From assembly GCA_964460665.1 (NCBI GenBank), contig CAYWSL010000150.1, positions 1 to 15,367 of the forward strand: a DNA stretch of 15,367 nucleotides, read 5' to 3'. Below, one piece after another: positions 7,379-13,901 of this stretch. Below the pieces are notes generated by a model. The model had not been told where the DNA came from. It worked only from the letters and a program-made list of their open reading frames with translations, and searched no databases. Numbering within the stretch: position 1 is the stretch's first letter; each line of letters begins with the position of its first letter. Both the position numbers and the translations under genes were made by a program. The DNA is from K23-9 sp964460665. Its GTDB lineage: Bacteria; Planctomycetota; Planctomycetia; Pirellulales; Pirellulaceae.

Positions 7379-9159
7379 ATTCACTCGCTTTCATTTGGTC
7401 CGACCCGCGATTTGTCTACGCGATTGCGTTCGTAGCGATCTTGCTGCTGTTCGTGACGGTGTGGTTGTTTCGGCGTCCCAAACGCGCTGGCCGACAAGCA
7501 GGGATCATTTGCCTGATGCTGTCGATCTTCGCGCACCTGGCGTTACTGTTGCTGGTTCCGATGCTTAGCAAGCCTGATGGTGGTTCGGCGACGATCGATC
7601 CCAATGCAGATCAAGTTGGTAGCGATACCGTCACGTTTAGCACATTCAACGACATGGTCGAACCGGCCGACACAGCAGGCTTGAATGAAGCGGCTGTGGT
7701 CGCGCCGCTACCGGTGACCGAAGTCGAACAACTGGTCGCTGAACCGATGGTCAGCAATCTGCTTCCGCCTAGCGTGCAGGTGCGAGCTGCAGAAATAGAG
7801 CCTGAACCGGCTGCTGTTCCGGAAAGTCTGTCGATGAACGGTGACTTCAGTGATGACGTGATGAGCGACTTGGATGACGCGTTGGGTGATTTGATGGATT
7901 CACCATCGGAGACTCCTGATTCTGCGGCTTCGCTAGCGATGCCAACCATGCCAGCGACCGAAGACATTTTGCTTCCCGATATGGGAACGCGTGTCGGTGA
8001 TTTGGATCCCACCTTTGACGCTCAGCCAGCCAGTTCTTCGATGGCACCGCCGGCGTTTGTTGTTGGTGCTGTGCCTGATGACTTTGCCAATCGAGTTGGT
8101 TCGGCCAAAGAGCTGGCGTTAAACCAAACCGGTGGCAGCCGACAGTCCGAGGCGGCTGTTGAGTCGGCTTTGAACTACCTTGTCGATCACCAAAGTGCCG
8201 ATGGCAGCTGGCGATCGGCTGCTACCAATGGCGGCGTGGAGCGATCGCCGATGGGCGAGAACCGTGGCGGTGCTGGAAAGAATGCAGATACGGCGATTAC
8301 CGGATTGGCTCTGTTGGCGTTGTTGGGTGCCGGCAATTCGCACGAGAAAGGTCCGCACGCGGATAGCGTTTACCGCGGGCTGTCGTATTTGATCAAGATC
8401 CAAGAGCCGGACGGATCATTGGCCGGAAGGTCAAGTATCTACGCGTCGACTTACAGCCACGGGATCGCTTCGCTGGCGATGTGCGAAGCGGCCGCGATCA
8501 CGGGTGACGAGTCTGCGATGGACGCGGCGCGCCGAGCAATCAAGTTTACAACCAAGATGCAGCATCCATCGACCGGCGGCTGGCGTTACACGCCAGGTGA
8601 CCCCGGTGACATGAGCCAACTGGGCTGGCAAGCGATGGTGCTGGACGCGGGCCACCGAGCGAACATCAAGATTGATCGTCGCTCGATCTTCGGCGTGCAA
8701 AAATTCATGCGAAGCGTTCGCGCTGGTAGCGGCGGCGGTTTGGCAAGTTACCGGCCCGGCGAAGCATCCAGTCGTACGATGACGGCAGAAGCACTTTCGA
8801 CGCGACTGTTAGTCGGTGACAAGGTGCCGCCAGAGGAAGTGGAAGAAGCGGAACGGTACATGCTGCAGCAGCTGCCAGGCAGCGGACAAGACAATTACTA
8901 CTACTGGTACTACGCGACACTGGCGATGCACCAGTTGCAAGACGATTCGTGGAAGACTTGGAACGAGGCGTTACAGAATCGGTTGTTTACGACGCAGCGT
9001 CACGACGGCAGTTGGCCAACGACCAGCGTGTGGGGCGGCTACGGCGGAAACATCTATTCAACCGCGATGGGAGCGTTATGTTTAGAGTCGTACTACCGAC
9101 ACTCGCTTCGCAAGGACACGGCGCGAATTGCCGAAACGGATGGAAATCCGCTACGGTAG
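7375..9159 (+). CDS. TonB/TolA-like membrane protein with C-terminal squalene-cyclase-fold toroid
   Basis: A 594-residue protein. TM helices lie at about 12-32 and 43-64, separated by a basic loop (RRPKRAGRQ), which predicts the C-terminal part outside the cytoplasm. Residues 66-245 are an acidic Ala/Pro/Ser/Asp-rich linker. Residues 255-580 form a prenyltransferase/squalene-oxidase-repeat (alpha/alpha toroid) domain with QW-like motifs at Q273-W279, Q343-L349, Q396-W403 and Q541-W547. Standard tools would name it from this domain. However, no catalytic DxDD motif lies in the toroid; the only DLDD (165-168) is in the linker. The second TM helix has S50, H54, V61 and S65, the exact spacing of TonB S16, H20, L27 and S31. 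Encoded right after ExbD with a four-base overlap, it is better read as the energy-transducing partner of the ExbB/ExbD pair; this role is my inference. Confidence 0.85.
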   Translation: MNSLAFIWSDPRFVYAIAFVAILLLFVTVWLFRRPKRAGRQAGIICLMLSIFAHLALLLLVPMLSKPDGGSATIDPNADQVGSDTVTFSTFNDMVEPADTAGLNEAAVVAPLPVTEVEQLVAEPMVSNLLPPSVQVRAAEIEPEPAAVPESLSMNGDFSDDVMSDLDDALGDLMDSPSETPDSAASLAMPTMPATEDILLPDMGTRVGDLDPTFDAQPASSSMAPPAFVVGAVPDDFANRVGSAKELALNQTGGSRQSEAAVESALNYLVDHQSADGSWRSAATNGGVERSPMGENRGGAGKNADTAITGLALLALLGAGNSHEKGPHADSVYRGLSYLIKIQEPDGSLAGRSSIYASTYSHGIASLAMCEAAAITGDESAMDAARRAIKFTTKMQHPSTGGWRYTPGDPGDMSQLGWQAMVLDAGHRANIKIDRRSIFGVQKFMRSVRAGSGGGLASYRPGEASSRTMTAEALSTRLLVGDKVPPEEVEEAERYMLQQLPGSGQDNYYYWYYATLAMHQLQDDSWKTWNEALQNRLFTTQRHDGSWPTTSVWGGYGGNIYSTAMGALCLESYYRHSLRKDTARIAETDGNPLR

Positions 9160-9180
9160 GGAGCGTTCGGCCAACGTTCC
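9160..9180 (+). terminator. stem-loop between the Exb-type operon and queG
   Basis: Directly after the TAG of the toroid gene, GGAGCGTT (9160-9167) pairs with AACGTTCC (9173-9180) across a five-base loop, with one G-T pair. A TTTTT run occurs at 9194-9198, 14 bases downstream and just before the queG start, which is far for a classical intrinsic terminator. It may attenuate read-through into queG or be a dispersed repeat copy. Confidence 0.35.
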
Positions 9181-9198
9181 AAATCATAGCGGCTTTTT

Positions 9199-10260
9199 GT
9201 GTTCGACTCTGCGTTTCCCATCGATGAACTGCGCCGGCGAATTGCTGATGAAGGGTTCGTGTTGACCGGGATCGCGCCGGCGGTCGATTCGTCTGGTTAC
9301 AACGATCTGCTTCGTTGGATCGAACTGCGCTACGTGGCTGGCATGGACTACTTTGCCAATCGTATTGATGCTTATCGGCATCCGCAGGGCGTGCTGCCTG
9401 GCGCCAAGTCACTGGTTGTACTGGCGTTTCCCTATTCCGCGGCTTCACCCAAACCGACTGCGGGCAATCACGGCCGCACGGCTCGCTACACATGGTCAGG
9501 CGATGACTATCACGATGTGATCCACCCGAAACTGAAACGTCTCTGTCGCTTCATTCGCGAAACCGCCGCCGATTCGAATGCTCGGGGCGTTGTCGATACC
9601 GCTCCGCTGATGGAACGCGAAGCCGCCGTGCTGGCTGGGCTGGGATGGCGCGGCAAGAACACGTTGCTGCTGAACAAACAGCTGGGCAGCTATTTCTTTC
9701 TGGCATGCGTGCTTGTCGATATCGAGCTGCCTTACGATCGACCGCATGCGACGGACCATTGCGGTACCTGCACCGCTTGCTTGGACGTTTGTCCCACAGA
9801 CGCTTTTCCAAAGGCTGGTGTGTTGGATGCTTCGCGTTGCGTCAGCTATCTAACGATCGAGCACGATGGGCCGATCGAAGTAGAGCTACGTGAAGGCATC
9901 GGCGAATGGCTGTTCGGCTGTGATCTGTGCCAAGAAGTTTGCCCATGGAACCGCAAGCCCGAGCGGCGTGCCGAACCGGTGTCAGCGGAAAGAGGGCACA
10001 TGGAGCTTACGAGTTTATTTGAACTGACGGATGAGAGCTTTCGTGCGAAGTATCGCAAGACACCGTTTTGGCGAACGAAGCGTCGCGGTCTTCTACGCAA
10101 CGCGGCGATCGTGTTGGGCAACACGGGTACTGAGTTGGCTCTGCCCGCATTGCAACGCGGCTTGCAAGACCCCGAAGAAGTCGTAGTCGACGCCTGTCAG
10201 TGGGCGATCGATAGAATTAAAAACCGTGGCGCCGATTCCCACCGGCCGGCAACTGATTGA
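9199..10260 (+). CDS. queG: epoxyqueuosine reductase QueG
   Basis: Catalyses the last step of queuosine synthesis, reduction of epoxyqueuosine to queuosine at the tRNA wobble base 34, using cobalamin and two [4Fe-4S] clusters in the cytoplasm. At 353 residues it has the family length. The N-terminal QueG domain contains VDTAPLMEREAAVLAGLGWRG; D133 is in the position of the proposed catalytic aspartate. Cluster ligands are C188, C191, C194 and C198 (CGTCTACLDVCP) plus C214, C241, C244 and C248 (CDLCQEVCP), a complete set. A HEAT-like segment closes the protein (about 297-345), as in longer QueG members. The start is GTG at 9199: an in-frame TAG lies at 9187-9189 and no other suitable start exists before conserved sequence. 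It begins 39 bases after the toroid gene, on the same strand, but no functional link is evident. The last residues overlap one arm of an inverted repeat. Confidence 0.96.
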   Translation: MFDSAFPIDELRRRIADEGFVLTGIAPAVDSSGYNDLLRWIELRYVAGMDYFANRIDAYRHPQGVLPGAKSLVVLAFPYSAASPKPTAGNHGRTARYTWSGDDYHDVIHPKLKRLCRFIRETAADSNARGVVDTAPLMEREAAVLAGLGWRGKNTLLLNKQLGSYFFLACVLVDIELPYDRPHATDHCGTCTACLDVCPTDAFPKAGVLDASRCVSYLTIEHDGPIEVELREGIGEWLFGCDLCQEVCPWNRKPERRAEPVSAERGHMELTSLFELTDESFRAKYRKTPFWRTKRRGLLRNAAIVLGNTGTELALPALQRGLQDPEEVVVDACQWAIDRIKNRGADSHRPATD

Positions 10261-10318
10261 CGGCGCGTGATCTATCGGCGAACGATTCACGGGCCAGTTA
10301 TTTATCGGCCGGTGGGAA
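10236..10318. terminator. inverted repeat between convergent queG and VWA genes
   Basis: TTCCCACCGGCCG at 10236-10248 is perfectly inverted as CGGCCGGTGGGAA at 10306-10318, 13 bp with 57 bases between. The left arm lies inside the last codons of queG and the right arm ends ten bases from the VWA stop codon, so the transcripts of both convergent genes would carry it. A bidirectional terminator or a small mobile/REP-like palindrome are both possible. Confidence 0.45.
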
Positions 10319-10327
10319 CGGTTGGCG

Positions 10328-11877
10328 TTACTTTGTTGCTTTCGCTCGTTTGACCATTTCTACGAACTCGGTGCGGTAACCGACTAGGTCGCCTTGAGCT
10401 CCGGCGGTGGCTAGTTCCTCTACCGCGTCGTAGTTCGCCTCGCCTTTGTGGGGCGAGTTGCGTAGGAGCATGCCGAAGGCGGCTACCGATGCGGCGAACT
10501 GAAAGTCCTGATCAACTTGACTAAACGTCTTGCCATCGTCCTTGATCGGGAACTCTAGCAACTTACTCACGCTCTCTGTTGGCGGCTTGTACCGCAGTTT
10601 CAATGTTAACAATTCGCCGTTGCCGGCCTTCTTGGACAGCTTGACCTTCTTTTGGTACTTCAAGTCCTGCACGCCGTCCGTGGCTTCTGCCCCCGCAGGC
10701 ACGATTTCGTAAAGCGCCGTCACGGTATGCCCTGCACCGATCTCGCCAGCGTCTTTTGTGTCGTCGTCGAAATCCTTTGCGGCCAGAATGCGATTCTCGT
10801 AGCCGATCAAGCGATAGGACTGTACTGCCGCTGGATTGAATTCGATTTGAATCTTCACGTCTTTGGCAATCGTCACCAACGTGCCCTGCATCTGCTCCAC
10901 CAAAACCTTGTGCGATTCGGCTGCCGAGTCGATGAAGGCATAGTTGCCGTTGGCCTTATTGCTGACTTGTTCCATCATCGCATCGTTGTGGTTGCCGATT
11001 CCATAACCGAGCACCGACAAGAAGATATTGCTCTTCGCGTTTTCTTCGGCCAGTTTGACCAAGGCGTCCGTGTTCGACACGCCTACGTTGAAGTCGCCGT
11101 CGCTACACAAGATGACTCGGTTTGTCCCACCCGGGATGAAGTGATCGCGAGCCACGTCGTAGGCCAACTGGATTCCCTGTGCACCGGCCGTCGATCCGCC
11201 CGCTTTCAATCGCTCCAGCGAATCGATGATCGTCTTCTTTTGATCGCCCGGTGTGGCGTCTAGTACCAAACCAGCCGCTCCGGCGTAGACAACGATCGCT
11301 ACCGAATCGTTTTCGGTTAGGTTCTCGACCAATTCTTTCATGCCATCGATAACCAGCGGCAGCTTGTTACTGCGATTCATCGATCCGGAGACATCCAGCA
11401 AGAAGACCAGATTACTGCTCGGGCGATCGCTATCGAACTCTTTGCCTTTGATACCAATCCGAGCCAAGCGGTGCTTGTTATTCCAAGGACAACTGGCGAC
11501 CTGCATGGAAGCGGAGAAGGGACGATCGTCGGTAGGTGGTTCGTAGTTGTAGTCAAAGTAGTTGATCAGTTCTTCGATCCGAACGGCCGCTGGGCTGGGC
11601 AGGCGTCCGTGCTGCATCAAATACATGCGTACTTTGGAATAGGACGCGGTGTCGACATCGATCGAGAAAGTCGAAAGCGGATTCCCTGCGACGTCACGAA
11701 ACGGATTGTCTTGGATGCCCTTGAAGCGGTCGCCGAATTGCGTTTCAGCTGCATTTTGCAGAACAGCAAGTGACTCGTAGACATCACTACTGAAATCACC
11801 AAGAACCGGATCACTCAATGCCGTACCGTTGAGTGTCACATTGCTGGGTGCCACTTCGCTGAGACTGCTGAGACCGT
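10328..11877 (-). CDS. YfbK-type von Willebrand factor A protein (C-terminal part, truncated by gap)
   Basis: 515 residues are readable from the assembly gap to the TAA at 10328-10330. In order they show a linker, the YfbK-type N-terminal vWF domain (about 45-140 of this part, with DNPFRDVAGNPLSTFSIDVDTASY), a VWA domain (about 153-330) and a DUF3520-like C-terminal domain (about 335-515). The metal-ion-dependent adhesion site is complete: DVSGSM (D161, S163, S165), T229 in AGGSTAG and D259 in SDGDFNVG. VWA domains with this site bind protein ligands through a divalent metal. There is no start codon on this side of the gap. The protein probably continues upstream into the anti-sigma-like gene at 11978-12605, giving one membrane protein with an external VWA sensor. 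The open frame that continues across the N run and beyond it is an artefact of the placeholder length. Confidence 0.9.
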
Positions 11878-11977
11878 NNNNNNNNNNNNNNNNNNNNNNN
11901 NNNNNNNNNNNNNNNNNNNNNNNNNNNNNNNNNNNNNNNNNNNNNNNNNNNNNNNNNNNNNNNNNNNNNNNNNNNNN
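11878..11977. other. assembly gap of 100 N inside a coding tandem repeat
   Basis: Exactly 100 N, the usual placeholder for a gap of unknown size. Its right edge is an 18-bp tandem repeat, so the assembly probably broke on repeat copies. The true length is unknown, and reading frames drawn through it carry no information. Confidence 0.95.
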
Positions 11978-12049
11978 TAGACGATGCCAGCTGACTAGAC
12001 GATGCCAGCTGACTAGACGATGCCGGCTGATTAGTGGTTGCCGGCTGCC
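11978..12049 (-). repeat. 18-bp coding tandem repeat, six-residue Ser/Gln-rich unit
   Basis: Four copies of TAGACGATGCCAGCTGAC (plus-strand sense) lie at 11978-11995, 11996-12013, 12014-12031 and 12032-12049. The first two are identical and the last two progressively degenerate. On the minus strand each unit encodes six residues of pattern Q-P/L-A-S/T-S/T-S/N. The array runs into the gap, so the copy number is unknown and may vary between strains. Confidence 0.85.
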
Positions 12050-12605
12050 TAGTCGATCTATTCGACGTGGTTCTTTTATTGCCGGACGTGCTTCGCGGCG
12101 GAGCTCCACCGCCTTGCGAACTACCTTCTGCCGACGCAGCCGCTGTTTCCATTGCGAGTTCTGATGAGTTGTCGGCGTTCATGGCGGATCCGTCTTCATG
12201 GATCGCAGCTCCCGCTTCCTCGTACTTTGCCATCCTTCCTTGATTGCCGGGCAACCAGAAAGCAGACATTGCAAAGCCGCCGCCGACCAGCAACAGTGAA
12301 GCTGCCACGGCCAATGTGACCCACGAACGCGACGATTCGTTCGCGGCCAAGGTGCTGCCGCGCTGTGCCATCGCTGCAAGCACCTGAGCACGATCCGCTT
12401 CACTCATCCCCGCCGTCTCGGCAGTGAATTCGGATTCCAGCATTCCAACCGCGTCGCGAATCGAGTTCACTTCCGCTTGCAAGTCTGGCGATGAACGCAG
12501 TTCTTTCTCGAACGCGATCGCGTCGACTCCTGTCAGTTCGCCCAGCACGTAGTCCGTGGCACGTTGGTTCAATCGATCGTCTATTTCGTGGGAAGTCATG
12601 TTCAT
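11978..12605 (-). CDS. anti-sigma-factor-like membrane protein, N-terminal part (probably fused to VWA)
   Basis: 209 codons are readable before the gap. Residues 8-60 (DDRLNQRATDYVLGELTG... through a helical segment) resemble the N-terminal domain of planctomycete anti-sigma factors. The zinc-binding HxxxCxxC motif is absent, so this would be a zinc-independent type. A TM helix follows at about 95-117, then an Ala/Ser/Gly-rich external linker ending in six-residue repeats. It begins 49 bases after the sigma gene on the same strand. Two start codons are possible: ATG at 12603-12605, or ATG at 12597-12599, which has AGGA eight bases upstream and is the better-spaced choice. I think this and the VWA part at 10328-11877 are one gene; they join in frame if the true gap length is a multiple of three. 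Confidence 0.8.
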
Positions 12606-12654
12606 GTTCCTGTACTATTGTGTCGCTGTTTGGTATTGCTATTGCTGCTGGCCG

Positions 12655-13167
12655 CTATTCGATCGCTGCCATCCGCTGGCGCACGTGTTTCAGCCCTGTG
12701 CTCAGCAAGTAGCCTACGTTGCTGACGCTCAGGCCGGTCAGTTCGCTGATCTCGCGGTAACTAAACCCGCCCTGAACTTTTAACCGGATCACTTCCTGTT
12801 GATTGCTGGGCAATTCAGCAATCAAGCGGTTGGCTGCTTGGTAGCTTTCGCGATTCTGCATCGTCGCTTCGGGCGCAGTTTCCCGGCCTTCGGCCTTTGA
12901 TGCGGTCACATCATCCAACGTCTTCATGCGTTTCTCCTTCTTCAGGATGTCCAAGGCGCGATTACGACAAACTCGATACAGCCAGGCTTGGACGCAATCA
13001 ATCACATCGCTGCGTGGTTGATTGCAAAGGCGCACAAACGCATCCTGAACGACATCACTGGCCCGATCGGCGTCGCCCAGTAAGTGCGTGACGTACCCCA
13101 TCAACGGCAGCTCGTACTGCCGAAACGTCTCAGTCAACCAAACGTCGTTGGAAGTCGGTTCGATCAT
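12655..13167 (-). CDS. ECF-type RNA polymerase sigma factor
   Basis: A 170-residue sigma-70 family protein of the extracytoplasmic-function type, which has only regions 2 and 4. Region 2 spans about 18-83, with DVVQDAFVRLC for core binding and YRVCRNRALDILKKEKR for -10 recognition. Region 4 spans about 113-165, with the helix-turn-helix FSYREISELTGLSVSNVGYLLSTGLKHVRQRM for -35 recognition. The ATG at 13165-13167 gives a full-length region 2; no Shine-Dalgarno site is present. It is followed after 49 bases by the anti-sigma-like/VWA gene, which probably controls it by sequestration at the membrane. Its regulon is unknown. I searched upstream for an ECF-type self-promoter (AAC and CGTC elements at suitable spacing) and found no convincing one. 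Confidence 0.95.
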   Translation of the reverse strand: MIEPTSNDVWLTETFRQYELPLMGYVTHLLGDADRASDVVQDAFVRLCNQPRSDVIDCVQAWLYRVCRNRALDILKKEKRMKTLDDVTASKAEGRETAPEATMQNRESYQAANRLIAELPSNQQEVIRLKVQGGFSYREISELTGLSVSNVGYLLSTGLKHVRQRMAAIE

Positions 13168-13429
13168 CGATTGAGGAAATCAGGAAGTGAAAAAACTCGC
13201 TTCTTAGCCTGCCAATAGCCCGTCTGTGCAATTAAGACGACGCAGGCGGTGGATCCTTAGGAAAAAGCTGAAAGAAACGTTGTGAAGGAGTGTTTTTTCG
13301 TAGCGGAAGTCGTGCGTGAGCCGCAGGGTTCACGAACTTAGTCGACACTCCGAGCCTTGGTAGCACCGCGACCCTATGGCACCGTCTCAGTCCCGCGAAT
13401 GCGGCCGCATAGCTGACGCGATGGTCGAC
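13168..13429. other. intergenic region with two palindromes upstream of the sigma gene
   Basis: This 262-base stretch lies behind the small membrane-protein gene and in front of the sigma gene, both on the minus strand. I see a stem-loop at 13315-13334 (CGTGAGCC pairing with GGTTCACG, one G-T pair, four-base loop) and a perfect 12-bp palindrome ATGCGGCCGCAT at 13399-13410, which lies 20 bases or more before the small gene's stop codon end in plus coordinates and so just downstream of it. One or both may end the small gene's transcript. No gene or confident promoter was found. Confidence 0.5.
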
Positions 13430-13636
13430 CTACGGCGTCGTCGCTTCTTCGATGGTGGTTTGGACAGATGCGTCCATTTGTAACGTGGGCTCTGTTACCG
13501 GCTTCACACGCAAGAACATTAGGAACGCGACCGCAAACAGAACCAGCACTACGAGTAAGCCGAATAGGATCAGTGGCGTTCGGCGGCGGCGAGGCTCAGG
13601 GGTGGTTTGCGGTGCGTCGTATGGGTTCTGACTCAT
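13430..13636 (-). CDS. small single-TM hypothetical protein (NPYDAP type)
   Basis: 68 residues: an MSQNPYDAP start, a Pro/Arg-rich basic stretch (RRRR at 17-20), one strongly hydrophobic helix at about 22-42, and a short polar tail rich in Thr and Glu. The basic cluster before the helix predicts a cytoplasmic N-terminus. Many small planctomycete membrane proteins begin with a similar NP[YF] motif, but I know of no assigned function. The start ATG (13634-13636) has no Shine-Dalgarno site; a perfect palindrome ATTGATCAAT at 13638-13647 sits immediately upstream and could be a regulator site or part of the leader. It is separated from both neighbours, so it is probably transcribed alone. Confidence 0.7.
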   Translation of the reverse strand: MSQNPYDAPQTTPEPRRRRTPLILFGLLVVLVLFAVAFLMFLRVKPVTEPTLQMDASVQTTIEEATTP

Positions 13637-13685
13637 GATTGATCAATCTTGGAAATGAGGATTGGTGTTGCGCCGGTTGCTGTCG

Positions 13686-13901
13686 GTCAATAGACGGCCC
13701 TGAGTTATTGACTGTTCAGGGTTATTGACTGTTCAGGGTTATTGACTGTTCANNNNNNNNNNNNNNNNNNNNNNNNNNNNNNNNNNNNNNNNNNNNNNNN
13801 NNNNNNNNNNNNNNNNNNNNNNNNNNNNNNNNNNNNNNNNNNNNNNNNNNNNGTTATTGACTGTTCAGGGTTATTGACTGTTCAGGGTTATTGACTGTTC
13901 A
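13686..13901. repeat. 17-bp tandem repeat array with internal assembly gap
   Basis: Units of TTATTGACTGTTCAGGG start at 13705, 13722 and 13739, and after the gap at 13854, 13871 and 13888; all visible full copies are identical. The outermost right copy lacks the final GGG and reads into AGCG. The left flank (13686-13703) has GTCAATA and CCCTGA, which look like a diverged inverted copy. N fills 13753-13852 (100 bases, placeholder). The last copy supplies the stop codon of the neighbouring leucine-rich-repeat-like gene. The total copy number is unknown. Confidence 0.9.
13753..13852. other. assembly gap of 100 N inside the 17-bp tandem array
   Basis: Exactly 100 N with the same repeat on both sides. 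A perfect uninterrupted array would need a gap of 17k+2 bases (for example 87 or 104), so 100 is not the true size. Confidence 0.95.

Noticed and set aside
7867..7878. DLDD sequence as a possible squalene-hopene cyclase catalytic DxDD motif
   Set aside because: It lies in the acidic linker (residues 165-168), about 80 residues before the first toroid repeat, among other Asp-rich segments, so it cannot be the active site.
10328..12109. Single ORF read through the N gap with a Trp/Arg/His-rich N-terminus
   Set aside because: The segment beyond the gap is the wrong frame of the 18-bp repeat that encodes the Ser/Gln linker. The apparent continuity depends on the placeholder gap length.
13705..13901. 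17-bp array as a CRISPR
   Set aside because: Units are directly tandem with no spacers and are too short for CRISPR repeats; no cas gene is present.
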